The notes: generated from the letters alone by a model not told the origin. Positions 8,639 through 18,081 are shown, numbered from the stretch's first letter. The stretch: 64,000 bases of DNA from CAVQZC01 sp963718315 (GCA_963718315.1 CAVQZC010000010.1:377588-441587); one strand, 5' to 3'. Numbers and translations: made by a program.

Positions 8639-9301
8639 CCGGCAGGGCCGGTTGGTTCCCGACCCCCTACGCCGCAGCTTCTACTCTCCCGCGCTCCCGC
8701 TAAGTCAAGGCTTATGGCCGGCCAGAAGGCGACACGCTCGCCCGGCAGTTGAACGTTCTGTGCGTAAGACGACACGGCATAGCGCTACGAGACGGCGAAG
8801 CGGACGCTGAACAGCCATGCGAGCCCAGCCTCCAGCCTCGGCCCGGCCCCATCCACCGCCACCACGCCGACGCGACGGCGGAGGAGCTTCGATCAGCGAG
8901 GGAGAAACCGGTTCAGGCTCTGGCCGTTGGCGCCGCTAAGGGTTCGCAACTTGCCTTTCCGCGGGGAGACTTGCAGACGTCGGGCTGTCTGGTGCTCAGG
9001 GATGGGGGTGCGCAGACCGCGACGCTTCCGACGATCCCATCCCACGTGCGCCGACGGCGCTGCTGCCGCCGGTTTCACTGCCTTGGATCGCCTCTCGAAC
9101 CAGGCATGGCGCGATCAGCCTCATCCACGACTGCGGCGGTGAGTACCTGATGTGTGACGCGGACGACCTGTTTGTCGCCGCCGTTCCCGAGAGGGCTCGT
9201 CCATGCCCCGGCGGCCCTTCACCGCACTCCTGCTGGAAGCAGCGCACCGCTTCGATTACGGCTGCGGTCGTTCCCAACGGCCGAGCCACGCCGCCAGGTC
9301 G
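8639..9301. other. intergenic, no gene called
   Basis: This contains the second 21-nt repeat copy (8800-8820) and several overlapping short frames on both strands with mixed composition. None has a ribosome site or recognisable protein. The segment 8850-9290 may be decayed coding DNA, but I cannot name it. Confidence 0.4.
8800..8820 (+). repeat. 21-nt direct repeat, copy 2
   Basis: Exact copy of 7899-7919, same orientation, 901 bases downstream. Flanking bases are partly similar (GCGAGCC here, GCAAGCC there). Confidence 0.8.
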
Positions 9302-10459
9302 TCAGGATCGGCCGACGCCGAAGTGCGTTGTGGTGGCGATGGGTTGTCCGCCGCTCCAGTCGATTTCTAGGTACCCGTGGCGGCTGTTGTGGAGGTCGGG
9401 GATCTGTGCGATCACGGCTCGAGTGCTGGTATCGATCACATCGCCGGAATCGCCGACGAACACGTAGCGCCCGTCCAGTGAGTGGAGCAGCCAACCCTCC
9501 CGCACGCACACCGAGGCGCAGTTGGGGTACGAGCCGGCAATCGGCGTCTGGAGATCGATGATCGCCAACCTGGTGGGAGAGTCGGCCGCCGACCACACCT
9601 CGACCTGCTGCTGGGGCACGTCGAGCACGTACACCTCGCTGCCATCTGGAGACAGACTGATTCCGTGCGATGCCGTGCGACGGTGGTACGCCGGTGGGAT
9701 CGGGCCGAAGTTGAGGTTGGCGAGGATCCGCCCGGTCTGAAGGTCGCCGACGGAGAACCCCCGGTACCGCGTCCAGGTCAGGTACACGCGAGAGTCGGCC
9801 GCATCGACGGTGAACGGGCGCACACCGGGGGCGGCGGACGGGCCCGGCCCGACGCGCCGCGCGCCGGCGAACCGTCGGGTGTACAAGAAATCGGAACCCA
9901 CGCCGCCCATGAACAGGTGCCGGTCGTGGCAGATCGTGTTGTGCGGCTGGTCGGGCCCCCTGATCGTGCCAAGGACATCCCCTGAGCCCGGGTCGATGAC
10001 ATCCCAGGTGTGGTCGCCGATCGAGTTCTCACCCTCCGGCATGTAGATGCGGCGATTGCAGTACGCGAACTGATCCGTGCCAAACGGATACGTCCTGTCC
10101 CACACGACAGAGTTGCTTAGTAGGTCGATTCGCATCAGCGCGCCCGTGCCAGTGCTTCCCCCGTTCCCGCCGTGGGATACGAACAGGGCGTGATCACGAA
10201 CGTCGGCGTCAATCCCCCGAACCGCATCGCTGAACGGCAGCGAGACGGACGACAGCAGCGGCCAGTCGCCTCCGATCCTGTACAGCGACAGGTGCCCGGG
10301 GGTAACCACGTACAGCACCGGCCCATCCGCGAACGAAGCGCCTACGGCGCCGGTCGACGGAAGCGCCAGCACTAGCACGACGGCAATCAAACATGCGACG
10401 CGCCGTCGCAGGCGACACTGAGCAGTTGTTGTCACTCGGATCGCGTCGACGTCTCCCAC
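9302..10459 (-). CDS. secreted beta-propeller (WD40/YVTN-like) protein
   Basis: 385 residues from GTG at 10459; a shorter start at GTG 10435 is possible. An arginine-rich start precedes the hydrophobic VACLIAVVLVLALPSTG signal peptide ending near residue 41. The mature part is a run of about 45-residue beta-propeller blades: GPVLYVVTPGHLSLYRI, RVYLTWTRYRGFSVGDL, then GISLSPDGSEVYVLDVPQ, the usual SPDG-x-VYV blade motif. Such proteins are cell-surface or extracellular scaffolds; no enzyme signature is present. It stands alone between non-coding and decayed regions. Confidence 0.65.
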   Translation of the reverse strand: MGDVDAIRVTTTAQCRLRRRVACLIAVVLVLALPSTGAVGASFADGPVLYVVTPGHLSLYRIGGDWPLLSSVSLPFSDAVRGIDADVRDHALFVSHGGNGGSTGTGALMRIDLLSNSVVWDRTYPFGTDQFAYCNRRIYMPEGENSIGDHTWDVIDPGSGDVLGTIRGPDQPHNTICHDRHLFMGGVGSDFLYTRRFAGARRVGPGPSAAPGVRPFTVDAADSRVYLTWTRYRGFSVGDLQTGRILANLNFGPIPPAYHRRTASHGISLSPDGSEVYVLDVPQQQVEVWSAADSPTRLAIIDLQTPIAGSYPNCASVCVREGWLLHSLDGRYVFVGDSGDVIDTSTRAVIAQIPDLHNSRHGYLEIDWSGGQPIATTTHFGVGRS

Positions 10460-10689
10460 CTACGCAGGCGTCCGGTCGCGGACGATCATACAGACTCCCG
10501 ATTCCGGCGGAACATCATCCCTGCGATGTCCCCCGACCGTCCCGGGATCCACTCGTGATGCCGGCGGTGGTCGAAAAATCCCAGAAGGTCTGGAGTACCG
10601 GTTGGGCACCCCCCCGACGCCCGGTTTACAACCGTCAGTGGAAACGCGGCGACCACAGATGAGGGCGACCCGAAGCCACCGCGGCATTG

Positions 10690-11624
10690 ATCGCCGCGTC
10701 CACAGGAAGACCGCGAGCGTCGATCCGCAGGACACGGATACGACGTACCACGTCGAGTGGGGGCTGACCTCGAGCTATGGCTCCTCAACGACGGGCGGGC
10801 AACTGGCGGCAGGAACTCCGGCGGCACGACGGCCACCGACGACGCGACGTTCCGTACCGCTGATCGCCCGCCGCAGCTCCTCGCATTCCCCGGGGCGGAA
10901 CTGATCGCCGGCCGGGTGCTCCAGGGCCGCGTCCCTCTTCACCTGGCCTGGAGCGCGCAAGCCGGTGATGCACCACTCTGCAACCACGGAGTCAGACGGC
11001 TGTCGCCTACGCCGATCACCACCCTGACGTCGGGGACTGCTCCGGCAACGACCGACACCGAACTCCCCGGCGCACTCACGTACGCTGCCCGCGCCGGCGC
11101 CTGCGACGGCCTCCACAGCAGCTGGCTCAACTCGGCGACCAGACGCCTGGGACTGCTCCAAGAAACCTCCTCAGTCCTTCACTACCGCGGCTCCTGGCAG
11201 ACCGCCGCCTTGTCCAGCGCAAGCGGCGGACACGTCCGGCGCACCACAACCGCCGGCAGCCGACTGACGTTCTCCTTCACCGGGTACGACGTCGGACTCG
11301 TGGCCCCCACCTGCGCGGCCTGCTTTGCCGTCCTCATCAGCATTGATGGCGCGCGGCCCACCCGGGTCAACCTTCACTCCGCAACGACCGTCGCCCCAGA
11401 CCGTCCACGTCCTCGCCAGGTTCACCCGGCGAGGCACCCATACCGTCAGCATCACCGCGGCACCCCTCAACGGTCACACCCGCGTCGACCTCGACGCCAT
11501 CGCCCGCCTTACGTAGGCGCCCCTCAACCAGCTGCCTGCGATCGCCGCCGTCCCCGGCTCCGAATCCGACCTGTGGGCAGTCGGAACCAGCGGCGACCAG
11601 CCGCTGATCCTCCACCACTCCTAG
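10690..11624 (+). pseudogene. decayed secreted protein gene (fibronectin-like domain and C-terminal beta domain)
   Basis: Recognisable protein pieces lie in at least three frames. Near 10707-10818 is SVDPQDTDTTYHVEWG, the N-terminal strand motif of an actinobacterial fibronectin-III-like domain. The same domain ends in another frame at 10817-10861 (SGGTTATDDATFRTA), with the middle missing. From about 11190 to 11400 is FSFTGYDVGLVAP..., then after a shift VHVLARFTRRGTHTV, the terminal beta-domain common in these proteins. A last piece, ESDLWAVGTSGDQPLILHH, stops at 11624. The internal deletion plus several shifts point to true decay rather than only read error. No start codon or signal peptide remains. 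Confidence 0.6.
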
Positions 11625-11638
11625 TTAGACCCCACGAC

Positions 11639-12961
11639 CTAGACGAGAACGCCCCAGGCGGGCGGGGGCGTTCTGCATTCTGGGATGCGAGCTCGTCCGG
11701 AGAGCCAAGCGAGCGCGCGTCTCGCGCAACCGAGTGTGCGAGCGCAGCTCTCGCGTGGAGCGTGGAGACTCCACGCGGCCGTCGGCTCGGTGGCTCGAAG
11801 ATCGAGCTGTCGATGGGCTCGATCGGCGATCCCTGGGACAACGCGATGGCCGAGACGTTCTTCGCTGCCTGAGCTTGCAAGCTCATATACCCCAGAGTCG
11901 AACGCCGGCACGACGATCGGCGGATCGCCGAAGGCGACTGGCTCGGCGGTTCCGGACATCGGCTTGCTGGTTCCGACATCCCCGACCGACAGGCCGATCT
12001 GACGAGCAGTCGCGTGTGGGCTCGCTCCGCGGGTTTCGGTGAACAAAAGCAGCCGTCCGTCCCTGGCGAGCAGTGTCTGCAGCCCGGCCGCGGTAGATAT
12101 ACGCGGCCCGCGCTCCTGGAAGGTCTTGCCGGGGATGGGGAAGGCGACTGCGGGCAGGACATGTACCTCCAGCAGGGTTGGGGGACGGGTCGAAGCTGGG
12201 ATGAAGGCGACCTGGCCGTTGGCGTCCACCGCGATGCTATTCGAGGTCGTCGCCTGCCGCGGCGCAGAAGGCAGTGAGGCGACATTGCCCATGCGGCCGT
12301 CAACCAGGCACTGGACGCCGTAGTGTCCCGCCGCCGTTGCCGTGGTTCCTGTCTTGGCAAGCAGCGCGTAGAAGCCCTGGATACTGCTCACCGGCGTGAA
12401 CAGCCGCTGATAGCCCGAGGCGAACCGCTTCACCGTCCAGCGGCCCTCCGCGTACTCGAAGAGGGCAGGCGCCAACGTGCCGTCGCCGTTGCCGGCTCCT
12501 ACCACCGGGTCGAGCTCGTCGAATCCGAGGCCGTGGGCTGGCGCGCCGTTCAGCTGGCCGGCCTTCGCTGTGGGAAGACGGAGCCACTGGGAGTTGTTGA
12601 ACAGCTCCACGCCTCGATCGTCTGCCAGCAGAACACGAGGGATGACGGTCGAAGTCGCCATCGTTGCGACATGGTCGCTCAGCGGAGCCGGGAGCTTGAC
12701 GAACGTCTGGCCGTCGTACTTCCAGATCCGGGTCGTCTCCTGCCCACCAGCGACAGCGGTATCTAGCGCGTAGAACGTGCGGTCCGGCCCGGCGGAGGGT
12801 TGGGTTACGGCGTGCGGTGCGGCCCAAACTTTCCCGCCGACGCGAGCAGGCGTCGTCTCGTGAGGCGGGTGGTCTGAGGAGCCGCGACCAGCCAACGCAA
12901 CGAGCAGCGCGCCGACCACCAGGATGGCAGCACCTGCGGCCAGGTGCGAGCGACGGAGCAT
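11639..12961 (-). CDS. secreted propeller-like protein with replaced C-terminus
   Basis: 440 residues as read. The N-terminus is a signal/anchor (LAAGAAILVVGALLVALAG). Residues 45-355 are repetitive beta-blade-like sequence (RTFYALDTAVAGGQETTRIW, GVELFNNSQWLRLP) with no catalytic motif. Up to GVYELASS (about 11886) the composition is normal. The remaining ~80 residues are read from DNA that on the opposite strand encodes the end of an IS3-type transposase plus unrelated sequence, and are arginine- and serine-rich without character. I infer that the native C-terminus was lost by an insertion event. Function unknown. Confidence 0.55.
   Translation of the reverse strand: MLRRSHLAAGAAILVVGALLVALAGRGSSDHPPHETTPARVGGKVWAAPHAVTQPSAGPDRTFYALDTAVAGGQETTRIWKYDGQTFVKLPAPLSDHVATMATSTVIPRVLLADDRGVELFNNSQWLRLPTAKAGQLNGAPAHGLGFDELDPVVGAGNGDGTLAPALFEYAEGRWTVKRFASGYQRLFTPVSSIQGFYALLAKTGTTATAAGHYGVQCLVDGRMGNVASLPSAPRQATTSNSIAVDANGQVAFIPASTRPPTLLEVHVLPAVAFPIPGKTFQERGPRISTAAGLQTLLARDGRLLLFTETRGASPHATARQIGLSVGDVGTSKPMSGTAEPVAFGDPPIVVPAFDSGVYELASSGSEERLGHRVVPGIADRAHRQLDLRATEPTAAWSLHAPRESCARTLGCARRALAWLSGRARIPECRTPPPAWGVLV
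11795..11872 (+). mobile_element. IS3-family transposase (OrfB) remnant
   Basis: The 25 codons before the stop at 11872 read SMGSIGDPWDNAMAETFFAA, the strongly conserved C-terminal block of IS3 OrfB integrase catalytic domains (pattern S-x-G-x-x-GDxxDNAxxESFFA, holding the catalytic Glu). Nothing else of the element is visible, and no inverted repeats are found. A perfect 16-bp palindrome, TGAGCTTGCAAGCTCA (11870-11885), lies exactly at the junction with the interrupted gene. Confidence 0.75.
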
Positions 12962-13291
12962 GAGGCGACTATGGTGGCAGGCGATGCGGACGCAGGCAAC
13001 TTCCGCAAAGAACTCGCCTAGCTTGAGACCGGCCGCGGCAGCTCAGCAGGAGCGCAGGCCGCGGCCACGCCGCAGCCTGACTGGACAACGCCGAGAGGAC
13101 GCCCGCCGGCGACAACAAGGGCCTGATCACCATGGGGGCACGCTCACACAAGGCGAGCCCGCATGGCTATCTCCCGCACAGACAACACGTGCCATCACCG
13201 GCCAAGTTCCCGACCAGGCTCCGGACGAACCCGGGATTCTGAGCTAAGCAGACGACGCTGGGCAGTCACCGAGGCGCGACCGTTTGTGCGG
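12962..13291. other. intergenic, nothing recognised
   Basis: 330 bases between two minus-strand secreted-protein genes. It should contain the promoter for the gene starting at 12961. No convincing frame, hairpin or repeat seen. Confidence 0.4.
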
Positions 13292-14797
13292 CTAGCTTGT
13301 GCGGGTTGGTCGCAGCGTCTGGTTTGGGCGGAGTGTCGCGGGCGCGGGTCGGGACGCGGCAGTGGTGGTTCCCAGCCTGTAGGCGCGCAGCACGCCGTCG
13401 AGCGTGGCCATGTAGACCGTGCCGTTCGTGACGGTGGGCGACGACCTCGATTGGGATCCGTCGTCAGCCGACCACAACAGTGTGCCGTCGCTAGCTCGAT
13501 AGGCTTCCACCGCGTCGAACCCGTGGGTGTAGACCACGCTGTCGGCATAGGCGGGCGACCCATCGAAGAGGTTGGCAGTGCCCCCCGCTGTCCATAGCGT
13601 CGTGCCCGTCGCAGTGTTGAGCGCGACCAGCGGGCCGGCTCCGTCGTTGACATACACGACGCCGGCGTTCACGGCCGGACTGGTGTCAACGCCGAAGGAG
13701 CTGAGCGGCGTCGTCCACAAGCGCGACCCATCGGACACCCGGATGCCCTGCACATTGGACACAACGGTGCCCACGAACACGCGGCCGTTGGCCACGGCAG
13801 GGCCTGCTATCACGCTGCCACCAGTGGAGCTGGATCCGTCGAGCGATAGCGACCAGACGGAAGCGCCGGTGGAGGCGTTGAACGCGTACAGGTTCTGATC
13901 CTCGGACTCGACGAACACGTCGCCACCGGCGACTGCCGGCGCGGAGCGGATCGGTCCGCCCGTGAGCCCCACCCACTTGCTGAACCCGGTCGCTGCGTCG
14001 AGTGCGTAGACGTTACCGCTTGTTCCCCCGATGTACACCGTGCCGCCGGCCACCGTCGGCGAACCGTAGAAGCCGGAGCTCTCCAGCCCGCTTAGGTCGT
14101 CATCCCACTTCACGGCACCGGTCGCTGCTTTGAGCGCGTACACATGGCCGTTGTCCGCGCCGACGTACACGGTCCCGCCCGACACAGCGGGCGACGAGAT
14201 CACCTGGCTGCCGGCGGCGAACTTCCACTTCAGCACCCCCGTCGCCGCGTTCACCGCGTACACGTTCCCGTCGTCCGGCCCAAAGTTTGCATCGCCGAAG
14301 TAGGCGACGCCGCCCACCACGGCGGGCGAGGAGTAGATGGAGTACGTGGCCTGGTACTGCCACGCCTCGTCCAACCCCGACACGGTCGACGGCGTCAGCG
14401 TGTTCTCATACGGATTCACGCGCTGGTCACGGGCATCGAACCCGAACTGAGGCCAGTCCGTCCGAACCGTGAACTTCGCCTGAGCGGCAAGGCCATCCGC
14501 GCGTCCGACCGCCGACACCCAGTGGCCGCCCGGCTGGGCGCTCGCCGGAACCGTCACAGGCACCGCGAACCCGCCCGTCGGCGACGTCACCGCCAGCACG
14601 ACATCGGTCGTGTCGAAATACACGTCGACTGCTTCCGACGCGCCAAACCCGCTACCAGTCAAGCGGACCACCGCCGACGGATGACCCGTGCGGGGAGAAA
14701 CGTTCACCACTGGCGTCGCCGCGCTCGCCACCACCGGCCCGACGCCGCCCGCGACCACCCCCACCAACGCCACGCCCAGCACGAAGAGCCGACGCAT
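13292..14797 (-). CDS. secreted PQQ-type beta-propeller protein with N-terminal IPT-like domain
   Basis: About 501 residues; ATG at 14797 is preferred to the GTG at 14803 because a GGGGGG ribosome site is seven bases away. The signal peptide (LFVLGVALVGVVAGGV) ends near residue 27. Residues 30-110 form an IPT/TIG-like beta-sandwich (VNVSPRTGHPSAVVRLTGSG). Then eight or so blades follow the PQQ-repeat pattern: SPAVxGGxVYxGxxxGxVYALxAATG appears repeatedly (GTVYVGADNGHVYALKAATG). The quinone-binding and calcium residues of real PQQ dehydrogenases are not apparent, so a structural or binding role is likelier than an alcohol dehydrogenase. Confidence 0.8.
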   Translation of the reverse strand: MRRLFVLGVALVGVVAGGVGPVVASAATPVVNVSPRTGHPSAVVRLTGSGFGASEAVDVYFDTTDVVLAVTSPTGGFAVPVTVPASAQPGGHWVSAVGRADGLAAQAKFTVRTDWPQFGFDARDQRVNPYENTLTPSTVSGLDEAWQYQATYSIYSSPAVVGGVAYFGDANFGPDDGNVYAVNAATGVLKWKFAAGSQVISSPAVSGGTVYVGADNGHVYALKAATGAVKWDDDLSGLESSGFYGSPTVAGGTVYIGGTSGNVYALDAATGFSKWVGLTGGPIRSAPAVAGGDVFVESEDQNLYAFNASTGASVWSLSLDGSSSTGGSVIAGPAVANGRVFVGTVVSNVQGIRVSDGSRLWTTPLSSFGVDTSPAVNAGVVYVNDGAGPLVALNTATGTTLWTAGGTANLFDGSPAYADSVVYTHGFDAVEAYRASDGTLLWSADDGSQSRSSPTVTNGTVYMATLDGVLRAYRLGTTTAASRPAPATLRPNQTLRPTRTS

Positions 14798-15133
14798 TGC
14801 CACACCCCCCTGGTTGACCGCACCAGGCTACGCGACCCCGGGGGTGAGGTCAACTCGAAGAGCCGCCCGAAACCCCGTACCGACGCGCAGCGTCGGGAAG
14901 CACTATCAGCACACCCATCCTCGCGGGAGGATTGAAGCACCCCCGGGATTTGCGGAGGCTCTCTGACCAGGCGCTGGGCGTCTGGAGGAGTCGCCGACCC
15001 GCCAGCGCTCGGGCGAGTCGCTCCGCCCCGCCCACGGCCAGCAGCTCGGCCAGACTCCGCCTGTCGACAGGGACATCCGGATCGGGTGGTCCTAAGCAGG
15101 GAACCGGGTGCCTACCGGGTACGTCTTAGTGGC
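14798..15133. other. intergenic between divergent genes
   Basis: This holds the promoters of the divergent genes starting at 14797 (minus) and 15134 (plus). A segment CCTCGCGGGAGGATTGAAGC at 14919-14938 looks like a single CRISPR repeat end but is not repeated nearby. Otherwise I see nothing. Confidence 0.4.
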
Positions 15134-15565
15134 ATGCGCCCAGTGGCCTACCGAATTTGCCTGGCCCTTTGTGTCCCGATCGTTGCCGGAGCGGCCTCCG
15201 CGTGTGGGGCGGCGCAGGAGGGGTCGACCGGGTTCGTCACCACGGTCGTCGTCAAGGCGGTTCCCACGCCCGACGTCCATACGCACTACACGATCTCGCT
15301 CACTTGCGGAGCGACCGACGCGCTGACCGGGAAGGGCATTACCGCGCCGGATGCCAACGCCCGAACAGCATGTGCGTTCCTGCACGCGCATCCCTCCATC
15401 TTCACCACGCAGCACACCTGCATGACGATCGACGGCGGGTCGGCGGCGGTGACCGAGACGCTGCGTGGGAAGACGATCAGGAGCTGCATCGGCGGCATGA
15501 TGGGCACCGGCGGCGAGGGCCGGTTGCTCCAGCAGTTCCAGGGCCTGATCCTGGGCCGGAGCTGA
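15134..15565 (+). CDS. lipoprotein with subtilisin-inhibitor-like (SSI) domain
   Basis: About 143 residues from ATG 15134. The signal peptide ends in a lipobox (GAASACG, Cys near 24). The mature part has four or more cysteines in the SSI-like order: LTCGATDAL, ARTACAFLHAHPSIF, QHTCMTIDG, TIRSCIGG. It also has the TETLRGKTIRSC strand typical of Streptomyces subtilisin inhibitor-like proteins (xVTxTxRGxxVxxxxxxxC). The family inhibits serine proteases; many divergent members are uncharacterised, and the reactive-site loop cannot be assigned here. A strong bidirectional terminator follows. Confidence 0.6.
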   Translation: MRPVAYRICLALCVPIVAGAASACGAAQEGSTGFVTTVVVKAVPTPDVHTHYTISLTCGATDALTGKGITAPDANARTACAFLHAHPSIFTTQHTCMTIDGGSAAVTETLRGKTIRSCIGGMMGTGGEGRLLQQFQGLILGRS

Positions 15566-15749
15566 GCCGCGCGTACGAGCCGGTGATCAGGCGCACCGTG
15601 TAGCCGCCGTAGGGGCCGGCCTGCTGGATCGCGAAAGCGCTGGCCCGTCCGCGGCTGTCTCCGGAACCCCGCCCACCCGTCGCGCACCTGCCCGGTATCT
15701 GCGGGGCCGCCTTCCGCTTGCACGACAGCGGCGCAGTGTTCGGTCCATG

Positions 15750-15785
15750 AAAAGCGGGCCCCACGTCGCCGTGGAGCCCGCTTTT
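15750..15785. terminator. bidirectional terminator
   Basis: AAAAGCGGGC / GCCCGCTTTT stem with an additional inner CCAC/GTGG pairing. It has A-run and T-run on both sides and is placed between the convergent genes ending at 15565 and 15807. Confidence 0.85.
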
Positions 15786-15806
15786 CGTCAGGTTGTCAGC
15801 GGTCCC

Positions 15807-17021
15807 TTACGAGCAGGGGAGCGCTGCTGATGTGAACGTACCCTTGTTCGAGTACCACCCGTTGACGCCGATGCTCGGCGACTGATGGTAGAACCAGGAG
15901 AAGAACGCCAGCTCCTGGACGTGGTATGTGAACCCGCCCTTCGGGTCGTTGAAGACCGTCCCGGACAGGGGGTCGCCGACCTCCAGATTGTTCTGGCAGC
16001 CGGACACCTGTCCGATGTGGCCCCACGGCTTGGTGGGATTGCCACCGGTCGGGTCATTCATCCACTCCCCGACCTCGTGCGACATCGCGGACACGTCCGA
16101 CACACTGGCGCCGAACGCGCCGGTGTTGTCGTAGTCTGCAACGCCGTACGTCTGCGCCGGGGTAGATGGGATGTAGTTGTGGTATCCGAGGACGCAGCAG
16201 ACGCTGCCCCCGTTCTCGGTGAAGACGACGTTGTGGACCAGGATCAGCGGGAACGTCTTGGGCCCGGCACCGAGCTGCGACGCTGCGGACGGCAGGAGTG
16301 AGTTCTGCACCCAACTGTCCCACGCGTTGATGTCCAACTCCAGCAGCGGCTCGCATCCGCCCGTGTACTCCGGGTAGCCGCTCACGTTCAGCGTCGCGGT
16401 CGCCACGTGGCTGTAGCCGGCGCCGATCTTGACGTTGACGTGATAGTTCGGGTTGATTCCAGTCGGCTGGGTCTGCGACCAGAAGTTCGCCCGCTGGAAC
16501 GCGTCGACGTACTGCAGCGGCGCGCCGCCGCCGATCGACGTGTGACCCCACGTGTACTGCTTCTTCTTGAAGATCGGAGAGGCGATCGTCCGGTTCATGG
16601 CGGACACGCCGGCCGTATCGCACGGGTCGACGGCCGTCGGGTCGAACGTGTGGCCGCCGCTGTTGTTGATCGTGATCACGAGCAGCCACGTTGTGACGTT
16701 CGTCGTTGGGCTGGACTGGGCCACGAACGGGTCCTGGCCGACCATCGTGTAGGGGAACACCGTGCCGCCGTCGTTGATGCTCCGCGTGAAGGTCTTGATG
16801 CCTCCCGTGAAGGTCACGGCTCGGGTCGACGCACGTGTCGCAGCCGGTCGCCAGTTCTCGCGTACGTGGAGACTTTTCGCGCCCGCCCGCACTCCGGGTC
16901 CGGCCTTCGCCAGCCGGAAGCCGCCGAGTGAATGCGCACGCGCCGCCGAGGCCCCGGCGTTCGCGGGGGCCATCACCGCAAACACGCCCATCATCACCGC
17001 AAGTACCACCAGTCGTCTCAT
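15807..17021 (-). CDS. secreted putative metallopeptidase-like protein
   Basis: 404 residues from ATG 17021, preceded by GGGAGGA at seven bases; the longer open frame upstream is not used. The signal peptide spans residues 1-25 (VVLAVMMGVFAVMAPANA). The central part is beta-rich (TRSINDGGTVFPYTMVG) with five or more cysteines. Near residue 320 is VSAMSHEVGEWMNDPTGG: a His-Glu-x-x-Glu arrangement followed by Asp-Pro, similar to the SHELAEAxTDP motif of several secreted zinc-peptidase-like families, so zinc binding is plausible but unproven. A later segment, GCQNNLEVGDPL, also resembles those families. Stands alone, followed by a terminator. Catalysis is an inference. Confidence 0.6.
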   Translation of the reverse strand: MRRLVVLAVMMGVFAVMAPANAGASAARAHSLGGFRLAKAGPGVRAGAKSLHVRENWRPAATRASTRAVTFTGGIKTFTRSINDGGTVFPYTMVGQDPFVAQSSPTTNVTTWLLVITINNSGGHTFDPTAVDPCDTAGVSAMNRTIASPIFKKKQYTWGHTSIGGGAPLQYVDAFQRANFWSQTQPTGINPNYHVNVKIGAGYSHVATATLNVSGYPEYTGGCEPLLELDINAWDSWVQNSLLPSAASQLGAGPKTFPLILVHNVVFTENGGSVCCVLGYHNYIPSTPAQTYGVADYDNTGAFGASVSDVSAMSHEVGEWMNDPTGGNPTKPWGHIGQVSGCQNNLEVGDPLSGTVFNDPKGGFTYHVQELAFFSWFYHQSPSIGVNGWYSNKGTFTSAALPCS

Positions 17022-17099
17022 GGACGTTCCTCCCTCTCGTGGTTGCCTATGTCCCCCCCACCCCTGGAACGAACGTACCATGTGCAGCAAGGAGCAGCA

Positions 17100-17433
17100 A
17101 CCGTGTACGAGCGTGCCTAGGCGGCTCGACGCCGGCGGCGGGCTGCTAGTCGGGGAGCGCGTGCCAGTTGACCCCGACCCCCTGAATCTGTTCTTCGGCG
17201 TTCCGTACTCCGACCCTGGACGGCAGACCCCGAGCTGATCGGCAAGAGCCTCAGCGGGCTGGGCAAGACGATCGGCCCCGCACTGATCACCAAGGCCCGC
17301 GGGATGGGAGTCACGCTCCCGCCCGAGCTCGACGATCCAGACGCCGAGCTCACTCCGGACATCATCATCCGGTCGCTGCGGGACATCGCCGGCCACTTCT
17401 TCCCGCGCCTCGCCACCACGGCCCTGGACTGAG
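17100..17433 (+). pseudogene. C-terminal fragment of an unknown protein, frameshifted
   Basis: Codon use becomes strongly coding-like here. One frame reads VDPDPLNLFFGVPYSDPG and stops at 17238. The adjoining frame continues PELIGKSLSGLGKTIGPALI... to FPRLATTALD with a stop at 17433. Joined at about 17220 they make one plausible C-terminal region with no start codon. I do not recognise the family. It is either a gene remnant or a gene whose 5' part is missing. Confidence 0.35.
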
Positions 17434-17546
17434 GCCCGGCCGGGGTCGTTTCAGGCTCCGGGGTGCACGGGGATCGATGAGAACCGGCGGCTCGAGCGGT
17501 CTAACGGGTGCTGGAACCGCACCCCCGCGACGGAGACAGTCTCGAA

Positions 17547-18060
17547 ATGAACCTTCTTCTCACGTCCGCCGGCGTCAAGAACACGAGCATCCACGACGCG
17601 CTGGTCGACCTCCTCGGCAAACCGATTGCCGAGTCCAACGCCCTCTGCATTCCGACCGCTGCGTACGACCATCCGATGGCCGGCCTCGGCGCGGCCTGGC
17701 GGTTCATCACCGGACGAGACTCCACCCCACTGTGCGGACTGGGTTGGAAGTCCCTGGGAGTGCTCGAGCTGACCGCGCTGCCCAGCATCGATGAAGAGCA
17801 GTGGGTGCCGATGGTTCAGGAAACCGACGCCCTACTGGCAGCAGGCGGCGATTCCCTCTACCTGTGCCAGTGGATGCGGCAGTCCGGACTGGCCGACCTC
17901 CTGCCGTCGCTGGGCGATACGGTCTGGGCGGGGGTCAGCGGCGGGAGCATGGTGTTGCCGGTGCCCGGGTACGCGATTGACGACCAGACCGCGATCAAAG
18001 TGACCGGAGGCACGGTCGAAGATCGTGTCCGAGGGACACTGGAAGTTGTTCACGCCATAA
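17547..18060 (+). CDS. peptidase E-like protein (S51/class I glutamine amidotransferase-like), one frameshift
   Basis: ATG at 17547 (NLLLTSAGVKN). The conserved core is present: LLAAGGDSLYLCQWMR, then VWAGVSGGSMVLP, where the Ser of G-x-S-x-G-S is the nucleophile. The as-read frame runs on to 18098. However, dropping one A near 18022 restores a normal ending, VVSEGHWKLFTP with TAA at 18060, which is how relatives of this family end. S51 members cleave N-terminal Asp dipeptides or act on cyanophycin-derived peptides; this shorter branch (about 171 residues) is not biochemically defined. The cupin gene starts 21 bases later, so the pair is probably cotranscribed. Confidence 0.7.
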
Positions 18061-18081
18061 CCGAGAGGGAGGACTCGCGCC

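Noticed and set aside
8850..9300. Short frames on both strands
   Set aside because: None has a start context or recognisable protein; reported as non-coding.
14919..14938. CRISPR-like repeat end CCTCGCGGGAGGATTGAAGC
   Set aside because: Only one copy; no second repeat at spacer distance and no cas genes.
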